From positions 1 to 36,652 of the forward strand of contig NZ_LNZB01000036.1 in assembly GCF_001468085.1 (NCBI RefSeq): DNA of 36,652 bases. The letters run 5' to 3'. Positions 8,270-17,263 of this stretch are shown here, one piece after another (positions within the stretch are counted from its first letter, which is position 1; every line of letters begins with the position of its first letter). The translations under genes were made by a program, and so were the position numbers. The notes under the pieces are model-generated. The model did not search any database. It saw nothing but the letters and a program-made list of their open reading frames with translations, and was not told where the DNA came from. This DNA comes from Legionella waltersii (GTDB lineage Bacteria > Pseudomonadota > Gammaproteobacteria > Legionellales > Legionellaceae).

Positions 8270-9307
8270 ATGAGATATTACCTACTTATTTTCTGTTTCA
8301 TAATACCTTCCTTCTGCCAGGCACTTAGTTTACGCCCTGATTCACCTAAACGCTACGTTGTACAGCACGGCGATACTTTATGGGGTATTTCCAGTCGATA
8401 TTTAAAGAACCCTTGGGAATGGAAGGCCCTATGGCGAGCAAATCCCAACATTAAAAATCCAGACCGTTTATACCCTGGAGCTATACTCGTCTTAGAATAC
8501 TATCAAGACATGCCATACATTCGAGTATTATCCAATGGAACGGTCAAATTATCGCCTAGCATCCGACTCACACAAGTCGACGAGGCAGTTCCACCAATCC
8601 CCTTAGGAGATATAAAACCCTTTTTGGATGAATCTTTGATTCTAGACGCAGACGTATTAAGTCGTGCTCCCTACGTTGTTGCGTTGATGGGTGAGCGAAT
8701 GTTAGGTGGTCAAGGCGATGAAGTTTATGTGAAGGGCCTCCACCGATCAAAAGAACTGCCTGTCGGCGGTACAATAGCCTACTCGATTTTCAGAGGAGGA
8801 AAGGACTATTTTGATCCCATCACCAATGAGTTACTTGGGTATAAAGCCGTTCTAGTTGGCTACGGTGAATTGCTTGCTGGCGGAGATCCTGCGACTGTTC
8901 TGCTCACCAGCATTAATGTGGGCATCATGATTGGAGATGCAGTGCTCATCAACAATCATCCTGAATTTGAATTGTATTTTGAGCCCGAAACACCTGAGAC
9001 CACAGTTAAAGGCTATATCATTGAAATGCCCATCAACATGCCTCAGGGAACCAGTCAAGGAGCTGTAGGCGGAGTACTTGTACTTAGTATCGGGGAGCAG
9101 GCGGGATTAAAACCTGGCGATGTCTTAGGAATTTATGGTAAGCAGCGTTTTGTCAATGACCCTAAAAATCGAATTCAACCCATTAAGCTACCTCAAGAAC
9201 GCCTTGGCGAAGCAATGGTTTTCAGAACCTTCACAAAAACCAGTTACGCCTTAGTCGTTAGATCCACCAGAGCCATAAACCTTTTTGACACAGTGACCAA
9301 CCCATGA
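8270..9307 (+). CDS. Exported LysM-domain protein
   Basis: A 345-residue protein with a signal peptide (about residues 1-18) and one LysM peptidoglycan-binding motif at about 28-75, recognisable by YVVQHGDTLWGISSRYLKNP and the closing NPDRLYPGAILVL. The remaining 270 residues form a beta-rich region I cannot name, with no visible catalytic motif. The family is usual just upstream of dprA in gammaproteobacteria. The ATG has AAAGGA seven bases upstream. The gene end overlaps the dprA start as ATGA, so LysM, dprA and smg are probably cotranscribed. A wall-associated periplasmic role is inferred from the signal and LysM. Confidence 0.9.
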   Translation: MRYYLLIFCFIIPSFCQALSLRPDSPKRYVVQHGDTLWGISSRYLKNPWEWKALWRANPNIKNPDRLYPGAILVLEYYQDMPYIRVLSNGTVKLSPSIRLTQVDEAVPPIPLGDIKPFLDESLILDADVLSRAPYVVALMGERMLGGQGDEVYVKGLHRSKELPVGGTIAYSIFRGGKDYFDPITNELLGYKAVLVGYGELLAGGDPATVLLTSINVGIMIGDAVLINNHPEFELYFEPETPETTVKGYIIEMPINMPQGTSQGAVGGVLVLSIGEQAGLKPGDVLGIYGKQRFVNDPKNRIQPIKLPQERLGEAMVFRTFTKTSYALVVRSTRAINLFDTVTNP

Positions 9308-10377
9308 CAAATCTACGCCCACTCCTCGCACTAAACCGAATCGAAAAAGTTGGCCCCCTGACAGTATTCAAGCTATTGGAAAAATGGCCTGATTTGAATG
9401 AGATGTTTAGTTTGTCAGTTATGAAATTAGAACAGGCCGGACTGCCATCATGGTTAGCATCCAAGATAAGCCAATTTAATTTGGATAACACAACTGTCGA
9501 TCTGGATTGGGAAAATGCAGATGAAAATCATACTATTTTAACTTGGGATTCTCCTGAATACCCCTCGTTACTCAAAGAAATTCATAATCCACCGTTTATT
9601 TTGTATGCAAAAGGCCAGCTCTCCTCTCTAGATCAACCTCAAATCGCTGTAGTAGGAAGCAGAAATCCATCAATAACTGGAAGTGAAAACGCCAAACAGT
9701 TTTCCAAAGAACTTGCATTGCATCACCTAACCATTGTGAGTGGTTTGGCTTTAGGAATAGATGCACAAGCTCATATTGGCTGTCTCGAAGCAAAAGGTAA
9801 AACAATCGCTGTATTAGGTACTGGAATTGACACCATATACCCCCGCCGTCATAGACAACTTGCAGAGCAAATAGGCCAAAATGGCTTAATATTAAGTGAA
9901 TTTCCTTTAAAAAGTCCTCCAATCGCTGGACATTTTCCCCGTAGAAATCGTATAATAAGTGGTTTGTCCTTGTGCATTTTGGTTATTGAGGCGGCGATTA
10001 AGAGCGGTTCATTAATTACAGCAAAGATGGCGCTTGAACAAAATCGTGATGTTTTAGCTATTCCAGGCTCCATTCACAATCCAATGGCTAGAGGCTGCCA
10101 TTATTTGTTGCAGCAAGGAGCAAAACTAGTAACCTCAGTACATGATGTGCTTGAAGAGTTAAACCTAGAAGAACCATTAACAGGTTCGAAGAAGTCTGAT
10201 TTCCCTCTTGCAAGCGAGAAGGAAAACCTAGTAAAGTTCATTGGTTTTGAAACCACAACCATTGACCAAATGATAGAACGAAGTGGTTATAGTGTAGAAC
10301 AAGTGACCAATCAACTGGCTAAATTAGAACTGCAAGGTATGATCACAGCAATACCTGGCGGCTATACAAGGTGTTAA
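9304..10377 (+). CDS. dprA: DNA-processing protein A (natural transformation)
   Basis: A 357-residue DprA/Smf. It binds incoming single-stranded DNA in the cytoplasm and loads RecA during natural transformation. An N-terminal helical region (1-70) leads into the Rossmann-like domain with VVGSRNPS, IVSGLALGIDAQAH, VLGTGIDTIYP and HFPRRNRIISGLS, all signature DprA segments. Residues about 300-357 look like the C-terminal winged-helix domain seen in many DprA proteins. Length is normal. The start overlaps the LysM stop, and smg begins one base after its own stop, so the unit is a compact operon. Confidence 0.96.
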   Translation: MTNLRPLLALNRIEKVGPLTVFKLLEKWPDLNEMFSLSVMKLEQAGLPSWLASKISQFNLDNTTVDLDWENADENHTILTWDSPEYPSLLKEIHNPPFILYAKGQLSSLDQPQIAVVGSRNPSITGSENAKQFSKELALHHLTIVSGLALGIDAQAHIGCLEAKGKTIAVLGTGIDTIYPRRHRQLAEQIGQNGLILSEFPLKSPPIAGHFPRRNRIISGLSLCILVIEAAIKSGSLITAKMALEQNRDVLAIPGSIHNPMARGCHYLLQQGAKLVTSVHDVLEELNLEEPLTGSKKSDFPLASEKENLVKFIGFETTTIDQMIERSGYSVEQVTNQLAKLELQGMITAIPGGYTRC

Positions 10378-10378
10378 T

Positions 10379-10816
10379 ATGAAAGATAATTTATTTGAAC
10401 TATTATTAAATCTGTTTGAAACAAGCCTCACCCAAATACAAAAAGAACAAACATCAAGTGAAGATATTGATACCACTGATTTAATTGATGCCGAAGTATT
10501 AAGCCAAGAAAACCAATTTTTAGTGATTAAATCACAGGAAATTGATTCCACCCGCGTATTCACTTACGCAGAACAAATGAAACTGACTAAAGCCAGCTAT
10601 CAGTTTCTTATACGCATGAAGCTATGGAACGTTCTCGACGAGACTCATTTCGAACACATACTCAATCAACTCCAGTTCTCAGACTCTCGTATTGTAACCT
10701 TGCAAGAAACAAAATGGACCATTCGAAATGCTCTCGCAGATCATTTAACTGAAAATCAGTTATCATTTCTTGATCTTGTGCTATATCAAACAGAAGACAA
10801 AATTGAAATTCATTAA
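10379..10816 (+). CDS. smg: Smg (DUF494) family protein
   Basis: A 145-residue cytoplasmic helical protein of the Smg/DUF494 family. The family is found almost always beside dprA in gammaproteobacteria, and its molecular role is not established. Seen here are an acidic stretch at residues 20-45, a leucine-rich helical body and the family-like tail ending LDLVLYQTEDK. There are no signal or membrane segments. Its ATG lies one base after the dprA stop. Confidence 0.92.
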   Translation: MKDNLFELLLNLFETSLTQIQKEQTSSEDIDTTDLIDAEVLSQENQFLVIKSQEIDSTRVFTYAEQMKLTKASYQFLIRMKLWNVLDETHFEHILNQLQFSDSRIVTLQETKWTIRNALADHLTENQLSFLDLVLYQTEDKIEIH

Positions 10817-10848
10817 TTTTAATGTTCTAAATAAGGTGATATAGATTG

Positions 10849-10865
10849 AGGGATTCCAAATCCCT
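10849..10865. other. Short hairpin in the smg-topA gap
   Basis: AGGGATT (10849-10855) and AATCCCT (10859-10865) form a 7-bp stem with a 3-nt loop. No T-run follows, so termination before topA is unlikely. It could affect the topA leader. Confidence 0.3.
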
Positions 10866-10906
10866 ATAGAGAATCATAACCAGATTAAGGATAAGGTTTA
10901 TTTGAT

Positions 10907-13186
10907 ATGAGTAAACACTTGGTGATCGTTGAGTCACCCGCAAAAGCAAAAACAATTCAAAAGTACCTCGGTGGCGATTACGACGTCCTAGCCTCCTATG
11001 GCCACGTCCGTGATTTACCACCTCGAAAAGGATCTGTCAATCCGGATAAACACTTTCTCATGACCTACATGCCCATCGAAAAAAATGCCAGGCATATAGA
11101 AACCATCGCCAAAGCATTAAAAAAATCCGACTCCTTATTGCTTGCAACGGACCCTGATAGAGAAGGCGAGGCCATTTCATGGCATATTTTTGAATTGATG
11201 AAAGAGCGCAATTTATTGAAGGATAAATCAGTTCACCGAATATTTTTCAATGAGATTACTAAATCCGCGATTCAAGACGCAATTAATAATCCACGGGATA
11301 TTTCCATGGATTTAGTCAATGCCCAGCAAGCACGGCGAGCTTTAGATTACCTTGTGGGATTTAATTTATCTCCCTTGCTTTGGAAAAAAATCAGACGTGG
11401 TCTATCTGCTGGACGTGTACAAAGCCCCGCTCTTCGATTAATTGTGGAAAGAGAAGAGGAAATAGAACGTTTTGTCTCCCAAGAGTACTGGAAAATACTT
11501 GCCCAATGTCATCACAATAAAGCAGATTTTGAAGCACGCCTAACGCACTTTCATGATGAAAAATTACAACAATTTTCTATTGCAGACAATAAACATGCTC
11601 AAGACGTAAAAGCCAAGCTTCTGGATCAGGCACAAGGGATTTTAACAGTCAGCCAAGTTGAGAAAAAGCAACGTAAACGTCGTCCTTCACCACCCTTTAT
11701 TACCTCAACATTACAGCAAGAGGCCGCTAGAAAGTTAGGATTTACCTCCCGAAAGACGATGATGGTTGCACAGCAACTCTACGAAGGAATTGATATTGGA
11801 ACTGGAACAGTGGGTTTAATCACCTACATGAGAACCGACTCTGTCAGCCTTGCAAATGAGGCAATTGAGGAAATTAGAGGATTTATAACCCAACGATATG
11901 GACAGGATAATTGCCCAAGTGCGCCAAGACTGTATAAAACCAAATCAAAAAATGCCCAGGAAGCCCATGAAGCCATCAGGCCTACTTCAATAAAGAGAAC
12001 ACCCGAACTTGTTCAGAATGCATTAACCGCTGATCAATTGAAGTTGTATAGCCTGATCTGGAAACGAACACTAGCCTCACAAATGGCCGATGCTGTTTTA
12101 GATACAGTTAGTGTTGATTTCAATTGTGGAAAAGGAAACGTGTTCCGCGCTAATGGCTCAACAATCACCTTCTCTGGCTTTTTAAGCGTGTATGAAGAGG
12201 GTCGTGACGACACAAAAGACGATGAAACCGATGGAGGTCTATTACCCTCCTTTGTCGTTGGAGAAAAAGTAAAGCTGAATGACATCCAAACAAGCCAACA
12301 CTTTACCGAACCCCCACCACGCTATTCGGAGGCAACATTAGTTAAAGCTCTTGAGGAATATGACATTGGTAGACCGTCCACCTATGCATCGATTATTCAT
12401 ACTTTGCAACAACGAGAATACGTTATTGTCGACAAAAAGCGATTTCTTCCTACGGATGTTGGTCGCATTGTGAATCGTTTTCTCACCAATTATTTTACTC
12501 GCTACGTGGATTATCAATTTACGGCAGGTCTTGAAGATACACTGGATGCTGTAGCCCGTGGTGAAAAAGACTGGGTACCCGTATTGGAAGAATTTTGGCA
12601 ACCATTCGTCAGTCAAATTCAAGAAACAGATGAACAAGTACATCGAAAAGACATCACGACCGAAATCCTAGAAGAGCAATGCCCAAAATGCCAAAAACCG
12701 CTGTCTATCCGACTAGGCAAACGTGGCCGTTTTATTGGTTGTACAGGGTATCCTGATTGTGATTACACTCAAGACATGAGTGGCCAAGAAGGTGATAAAG
12801 CAGAACCTGAAGTTGTTGAAGGAAGAGATTGCCCACAATGCCATCATGCTTTGCATATAAAAACAGGCCGTTACGGACGCTTTATCGGGTGCAGCAATTA
12901 CCCACAATGCAAACACATGGAGCCTCTTGAAAAACCGGCAGATACAGGGGTCACTTGCCCTAAATGCCATAATGCGAAGATCCTACAAAGAAAATCCAGG
13001 AAGGGAAAAATATTCTTTTCTTGTGGGGATTACCCCAAATGCGATTACGCTCTATGGAACGAACCCATTGATACGCCATGCCCAAAATGTTCTTGGCCTA
13101 TTTTAACGCTGAAAGAAAGTAAAAAATTCGGACGCCAAATCTTATGTCCCAAAGAAGGATGTGGGTATTCTGAGAAAGAAGATTAG
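10907..13186 (+). CDS. topA: DNA topoisomerase I
   Basis: A 759-residue type IA topoisomerase that relaxes negative supercoils. The N-terminal Toprim domain shows VESPAKAKTI and the metal-binding DPDREGEAISWH. The catalytic tyrosine is Y307 in GLITYMRTDS (E. coli Y319). The decatenation-loop and clamp regions continue to about 585. The C-terminus carries four Cys-rich zinc-ribbon-like modules beginning CPKC, CPQC, CPKC and CPKC. The first three have the usual GRFIGC/FFSC...YPxC pattern and the fourth ends CPKEGC. The protein is shorter than E. coli TopA (865), because it lacks part of the C-terminal extension. The leader is 90 bp and GGATAAGG lies upstream of the ATG. Confidence 0.97.
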   Translation: MSKHLVIVESPAKAKTIQKYLGGDYDVLASYGHVRDLPPRKGSVNPDKHFLMTYMPIEKNARHIETIAKALKKSDSLLLATDPDREGEAISWHIFELMKERNLLKDKSVHRIFFNEITKSAIQDAINNPRDISMDLVNAQQARRALDYLVGFNLSPLLWKKIRRGLSAGRVQSPALRLIVEREEEIERFVSQEYWKILAQCHHNKADFEARLTHFHDEKLQQFSIADNKHAQDVKAKLLDQAQGILTVSQVEKKQRKRRPSPPFITSTLQQEAARKLGFTSRKTMMVAQQLYEGIDIGTGTVGLITYMRTDSVSLANEAIEEIRGFITQRYGQDNCPSAPRLYKTKSKNAQEAHEAIRPTSIKRTPELVQNALTADQLKLYSLIWKRTLASQMADAVLDTVSVDFNCGKGNVFRANGSTITFSGFLSVYEEGRDDTKDDETDGGLLPSFVVGEKVKLNDIQTSQHFTEPPPRYSEATLVKALEEYDIGRPSTYASIIHTLQQREYVIVDKKRFLPTDVGRIVNRFLTNYFTRYVDYQFTAGLEDTLDAVARGEKDWVPVLEEFWQPFVSQIQETDEQVHRKDITTEILEEQCPKCQKPLSIRLGKRGRFIGCTGYPDCDYTQDMSGQEGDKAEPEVVEGRDCPQCHHALHIKTGRYGRFIGCSNYPQCKHMEPLEKPADTGVTCPKCHNAKILQRKSRKGKIFFSCGDYPKCDYALWNEPIDTPCPKCSWPILTLKESKKFGRQILCPKEGCGYSEKED

Positions 13187-13202
13187 AGTAGATCATTTTT
13201 TA

Positions 13203-13286
13203 TCCGCTTGCTGACGCGCGCGGCTCGGTTCCCCCCCCCCAAAATCCAAACCCACAGCAACCGAGCCGCGACCATAAGGGAGCGGA
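13203..13286. repeat. Palindromic repeat, copy C, with C10 tract in the loop
   Basis: Arms are 13203-13230 (TCCGCTTGCTGACG type) and 13259-13286 (ending GGGAGCGGA). The loop starts with ten consecutive C (13231-13240). It lies between the convergent topA and flavoprotein genes, 16 bp after the topA stop, where a bidirectional transcript end would be useful. The 116-nt partner unit of copies A and B is absent. Confidence 0.85.
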
Positions 13287-13292
13287 TAAATA

Positions 13293-13382
13293 GGAATGTT
13301 GGGGACTGGAATGTTGGGGACTGGAATGTTGGGGACTGGAATGTTGGGGACTGGAATGTTGGGGACTGGAATGTTGGGGACG
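13293..13382. repeat. 15-bp tandem repeat, six units
   Basis: Six consecutive copies of GGAATGTTGGGGACT. The first five are identical and the last changes its final base where it runs into the GGACGGACCCC palindrome. The unit is a multiple of three, so it creates long spurious frames on both strands (NVGDW-type and PQHSS-type peptides) that should not be taken as genes. Copy number is likely to vary between isolates. Confidence 0.9.
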
Positions 13383-13404
13383 GACCCCACTGGGGTCCGT
13401 CCCC
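13376..13404. repeat. Perfect 29-nt palindrome (GGACCCC type)
   Basis: GGGGACGGACCCCA, a single C, then its exact reverse complement. The same palindrome recurs three times at 19553-19716, and a degenerate copy occurs near 213-240. It would form a very stable hairpin in RNA or single-stranded DNA. Confidence 0.85.
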
Positions 13405-13439
13405 ATTCGCATGCCCATTCGCACGCCCATTCGCACGCC
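13404..13439. repeat. 12-bp tandem repeat, three units
   Basis: Three copies of CATTCGCAYGCC follow the palindrome directly. The first has T and the other two C at the variable base. A truncated copy follows before the 3' end of the flavoprotein gene. Confidence 0.8.
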
Positions 13440-13467
13440 ATTCACAATTCCATGTCGTCGACACCAA

Positions 13468-14646
13468 CTACACAACCTGGCCAGCAGCCCAACCCGAAGA
13501 CCAAGCCCATTGAAAATTATATCCCCCGAGCCAACCCGTTACATCTAACGCTTCTCCAATGAAATAAAGACCAGGAACAGTATTCACTTCCATGGTTTTT
13601 GAAGAAAGCTCATTGCAATCAACACCACCAAGAGTCACCTCAGCAGTACGGTATCCTTCAGTACCATTCGGTTGAATGGTCCATTGATGTATCAAAGAAG
13701 ACACCGTCACCAAATCGTTGTTGGAGCAATCAGCTAGTTTCTTACTGGACAAGGACTCTGGGACTAAAATGTCCACCACTCGTTTAGGCAAATAAGTAGC
13801 CAAAACCGAATGCATTTGTTTGTTCGCTGTAGACATTCTATGCGACTTCAAAGTGTCCAACAGATTGTGCTCAGGCAACAAATTAACATGAATAGGCTCA
13901 CCAGGATTCCAATAACTGGACAATTGTAATATGGCAGGTCCACTGAGTCCTCGATGTGTAAACAGCACTTGTTCACGAAAATTGATGCGCTTATTAAAGG
14001 CCAGGCTATCCACACTCACACCAGAGAGAGTAGAAAGTCGCTCTTTATCAGGAGCATCAAGCGTCAAAGGGACAAGCCCTGCTCGAGTAGGCCATACCTT
14101 TAGACCAAATTCCTCTGCGATTTTGTAGGCAAAAGGGCTTGCACCCATTGTTGGGATCGACAAACCTCCGCTAGCAATAACAACAGATTGGCATTGATAG
14201 CGACCTTTATTGGAGTTGATTTTGTAGTCGTTGATAGTCCGTTGAATTTTCTCAATTGAAGTCTGTAGCTGTACGGTCACCTGATGGGTTTCACATTCCT
14301 TCAGTAGCATATCTACAATGTCTTTTGATTTGTTGTCACAAAAGAGTTGCCCAAGGGTTTTTTCATGAAAGGGAATTTTGTGCCTTTTTACTAATTCGAT
14401 AAAGTCCCATTGGGTGTATCTGCTTAAAGCGGATTTAAAAAAATGGGGGTTGTGTGAGAGGTATTTCTCAGGTTCAATGTAATAATTGGTAAAATTACAA
14501 CGACCCCCACCTGACATGAGAATTTTTTTCCCAGCTTTATTGGCATGATCCAAAACCAAAACGCTGCGCTTACGTTTACCCGCTTCGATAGCACAAAGAA
14601 GCCCAGCTGCACCAGCCCCAACAATAATGACATCATACGATTGCAT
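13468..14646 (-). CDS. HI0933/BaiN-family FAD-dependent oxidoreductase
   Basis: A 392-residue flavoprotein of the HI0933 (YhiN/BaiN-like) family. The N-terminal FAD-binding loop is VGAGAAG at 9-15. The family signature GKKILMSGGGRCNFTN follows near 39-54, and the C-terminal FAD contact is YFIGEALDVTGWLGGYNFQWAWSSG (fragment near 365-388). Physiological substrates of most members are unknown, so no specific reaction is assigned. The gene is complete. Its last codon ends only 28 bp from the repeat cluster, and it is convergent with topA. The start ATG gives the expected short N-terminus before the Rossmann strand. Confidence 0.9.
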   Translation of the reverse strand: MQSYDVIIVGAGAAGLLCAIEAGKRKRSVLVLDHANKAGKKILMSGGGRCNFTNYYIEPEKYLSHNPHFFKSALSRYTQWDFIELVKRHKIPFHEKTLGQLFCDNKSKDIVDMLLKECETHQVTVQLQTSIEKIQRTINDYKINSNKGRYQCQSVVIASGGLSIPTMGASPFAYKIAEEFGLKVWPTRAGLVPLTLDAPDKERLSTLSGVSVDSLAFNKRINFREQVLFTHRGLSGPAILQLSSYWNPGEPIHVNLLPEHNLLDTLKSHRMSTANKQMHSVLATYLPKRVVDILVPESLSSKKLADCSNNDLVTVSSLIHQWTIQPNGTEGYRTAEVTLGGVDCNELSSKTMEVNTVPGLYFIGEALDVTGWLGGYNFQWAWSSGWAAGQVV

Positions 14647-14725
14647 GGAAATTGTCTTTCTTAAATTATGACCAAATTATACACACTACAAACGAATTAA
14701 GATAGATGAAAACCTTGACCACGCT

Positions 14726-16696
14726 TCACCCCAACAAAGGGTTTACAAACTTTTTCAAGTAAATGTCACCCCATTGATAAGACGCGTAATCGTTAATATG
14801 ATCCCCATCTCTAAATAAAGGCACTCCCTCAATGTCTGCTTTACACAAACCCTGGGGACATTGTACTAATTTAGGATCGATGACAACCAATTGCTTGTAC
14901 TTTTTTTGCAAGGAAGCAAATAAATGATCCAACCACTCTTGTTCCTTAGGATCATATTGATAATCACAGTTCTCTGAATTGTATTTAGTTCGAAACTTAA
15001 TGTGTTCATAAAAACAAGTGTATGGATTATCTTTACTGGATACCGCAATTGATTTAATAAGCACAGGTTTGGCTCCAGAATCAATGATCCTCTGTAGAGC
15101 CTCATTTAAAGCCACTGACAAAAGCTGCCTGTTATCAGTCTCTGCACCGAAATCATCACTACTAACCAACCGATTGTCTCGTAGGTAGGCATTCCAATGT
15201 TCTGCTAAAATGACCACGTCGTAATGATTCGCTTTGATCATGGCATAGTAACGTTTCTTTTGCTGCATGCATTCTTCATAAATACTGTTGGTAACAAACC
15301 AATCCATTTGCAAAATAGTCGGCAATGCAAGGCAGGCTACTGTGGCATGTGAGAGAACCGAGAGATTAGCATCCCGAGCCAGAGTATCTACAAATCCCCA
15401 ATATTGATTCGAATACGAGTCCCCTATCATTAGTCCTCTCTGTGCTTTTGTGTTTTTTGCACCTAAAACACAATGCTCACTCACTTCGATGGATTTTCGC
15501 TGTAGGCATAATGGTCGTTGAACATTTTTGTAGCGATTTAATACTTCATAGATGCCTGCTGCCTCCTTAAATCGTAAAGGATAGCCATCATGCTGCCTAA
15601 TTACATAATCACTACCATGAGTGATTACTAGTGGAAATAGCAACAACAGTAAACATGAATTGACAAAGCCCATGCGATAAAATGTCCTTGTTGGTTTTTC
15701 AATATAACGCCACGATAAATAGGAAATTATAAAAACCAAAGCCAATAGTGTGATTGTTAGAGCTGAAGTCTGTTTGATATTTAAATAGTGCGACACAGCG
15801 AATATTGGCCAATGCCAAAGATACAAGGAATAAGAGATTAACCCAATAAATACAAAAGGCCTCGTTGATAACAACTTTGTGATGAATGGTCTTTTTTCTT
15901 GCTCCCCTGCAATGATCAAAACAGCCGTAGCACAGCACACAAGAAGCGTATACCAATTAGGAAATCCTGAGCTGATTTCTTTGCTCATTGCGACATAAAA
16001 TAGGCTCAGAAGAGCAATAATTGCTAGACCATCTATCAACCGCTTATTTAAAACCAAGGAGTCTTTAGCCGTTGCCACCCAGGCTCCTATAAAGAACTCA
16101 AACAACCGACTTAACAATTGATAATAGGTTTTTGCAGGATTACTTACGGAAAAATACAAGCTGAGTGTAAAAAAGACCAAAATCAGCAATCCGATTGCTT
16201 TACAAGCATATTTTGCCCCAGCTATTCGCTGTAAGCCATAAACAAGAAACGGCAATAAGAAATAACATTGCCATTCAATCGATAAAGACCACGTGTGTAA
16301 AAGTGGTAATTGGTTACTGTCTGGTGAAAAATAATTGTTCGTTGCGTTTTTAAAAAAAACATTCGAAGTAAAAAGCGTCGTTTTTCGGGCGCTTTTACTG
16401 AATAGAACAAGATCATCGGGTAAATAGTAGATCAGAGCTAGCAAGGTAGTGAGCACTAATAAACAAATAAAAACAGGCTGCAAACGCCATAAGCGCCTGC
16501 TGTAAAACTCTTTAAATGAAAATTGATTGTTGTTTATCGAATAATGAATGATGCTGGTGATTAAAAATCCTGAAATGACAAAAAAAACATCAACACCAAT
16601 AAATCCGGACGGTAAAAAAGACAGGCCACTATGGAAAATAAGCACAAATGCAATAGCGACTGCTCTTAATCCATCAATATCCGGTCGATAAATCAC
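14726..16696 (-). CDS. OafA/YrhL-type membrane acyltransferase with C-terminal SGNH domain
   Basis: A 656-residue integral membrane protein. Residues 1-360 are an acyltransferase-3 domain starting with the family signature RPDIDGLRAVAI, followed by about ten hydrophobic helices. Residues about 380-656 form a periplasmic SGNH hydrolase-like domain with the GDSYSNQ nucleophile motif and the DGDHINDYA block carrying the catalytic His. Such proteins O-acetylate lipopolysaccharide O-antigen or other surface glycans. The exact substrate cannot be told. The start is GTG at 16696. No in-frame ATG fits and the signature sits immediately behind it. The Shine-Dalgarno site is poor, but the gene begins 20 bp after the PH-domain gene, so coupled translation is possible. 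Confidence 0.9.
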   Translation of the reverse strand: MIYRPDIDGLRAVAIAFVLIFHSGLSFLPSGFIGVDVFFVISGFLITSIIHYSINNNQFSFKEFYSRRLWRLQPVFICLLVLTTLLALIYYLPDDLVLFSKSARKTTLFTSNVFFKNATNNYFSPDSNQLPLLHTWSLSIEWQCYFLLPFLVYGLQRIAGAKYACKAIGLLILVFFTLSLYFSVSNPAKTYYQLLSRLFEFFIGAWVATAKDSLVLNKRLIDGLAIIALLSLFYVAMSKEISSGFPNWYTLLVCCATAVLIIAGEQEKRPFITKLLSTRPFVFIGLISYSLYLWHWPIFAVSHYLNIKQTSALTITLLALVFIISYLSWRYIEKPTRTFYRMGFVNSCLLLLLFPLVITHGSDYVIRQHDGYPLRFKEAAGIYEVLNRYKNVQRPLCLQRKSIEVSEHCVLGAKNTKAQRGLMIGDSYSNQYWGFVDTLARDANLSVLSHATVACLALPTILQMDWFVTNSIYEECMQQKKRYYAMIKANHYDVVILAEHWNAYLRDNRLVSSDDFGAETDNRQLLSVALNEALQRIIDSGAKPVLIKSIAVSSKDNPYTCFYEHIKFRTKYNSENCDYQYDPKEQEWLDHLFASLQKKYKQLVVIDPKLVQCPQGLCKADIEGVPLFRDGDHINDYASYQWGDIYLKKFVNPLLG

Positions 16697-16716
16697 GTCA
16701 CAACGTCCAGGACAAT

Positions 16717-17169
16717 TTAACGATTACTTGGTTGAGTCTCATTCATGAGCTGTTCAATGTATCGACGACAAGTTAAAGGTTTGGATAAATAGTTAATTTG
16801 GTATTTGGTTCCACCTGTGCCAGTAATCATTAATGTGCCGTAACTGAAAATACTGCCAATGATCGACTGCCTAATATCAATCGTTTCGATTTTATTCAAG
16901 GGAATATCCACGGTTTGGCGGACAATAATGCCTGTTCGAATAATAACTTGTTTCGGTTTAATAGTAAGGGAAGAAAAATAGTAGGTTACCCAAGTCATGA
17001 AGACCCAAAGAAGGGCAAAACAGCCGATAAAAAGGCTAATTTCTTGCAATTGAACCACGTAACTGTATATGCCGATGGCAATTGCCACACCCAACAAAGG
17101 CCCCAAAAAAATGATCAAATGCAATCGAGCGAAATACACAACATTACTTTCAGAGTTCTTTTCAATCAT
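16717..17169 (-). CDS. Small membrane protein with bacterial PH (YdbS-like) domain
   Basis: A 150-residue protein. Two hydrophobic helices at about 17-37 and 42-65 are followed by a bacterial PH-like domain (about 68-145) with the recognisable pattern LTIKPKQVIIRTGIIVRQ and IPLNKIETIDIRQSIIGSIF, ending in a Gly-Thr-rich strand. This is the DUF304/bPH2 architecture. Function is unknown in general. Some relatives affect membrane or envelope stress. It is divergent from dciA with a 94-bp gap and upstream of the acyltransferase gene, with which it may be cotranscribed. Confidence 0.85.
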   Translation of the reverse strand: MIEKNSESNVVYFARLHLIIFLGPLLGVAIAIGIYSYVVQLQEISLFIGCFALLWVFMTWVTYYFSSLTIKPKQVIIRTGIIVRQTVDIPLNKIETIDIRQSIIGSIFSYGTLMITGTGGTKYQINYLSKPLTCRRYIEQLMNETQPSNR

Positions 17170-17263
17170 TGGTCACCTGCTTTGGGGTTTTTCGCAATTC
17201 ATCTATTTGTTATTCTATACCTAAAGCGAATCAATTGGCGATAGGTTTAGGTATCCAAACAAC

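Noticed and set aside
10849..10865. Terminator before topA
   Set aside because: The 7-bp stem has no following T-run and lies within the topA leader.
13183..13562. Several overlapping frames of 82-101 residues on both strands with NVGDW, PQHSS or HAHSH repeats
   Set aside because: They are created by 15-bp and 12-bp tandem repeats whose lengths are multiples of three. They start in different places, overlap on both strands and have no ribosome sites.
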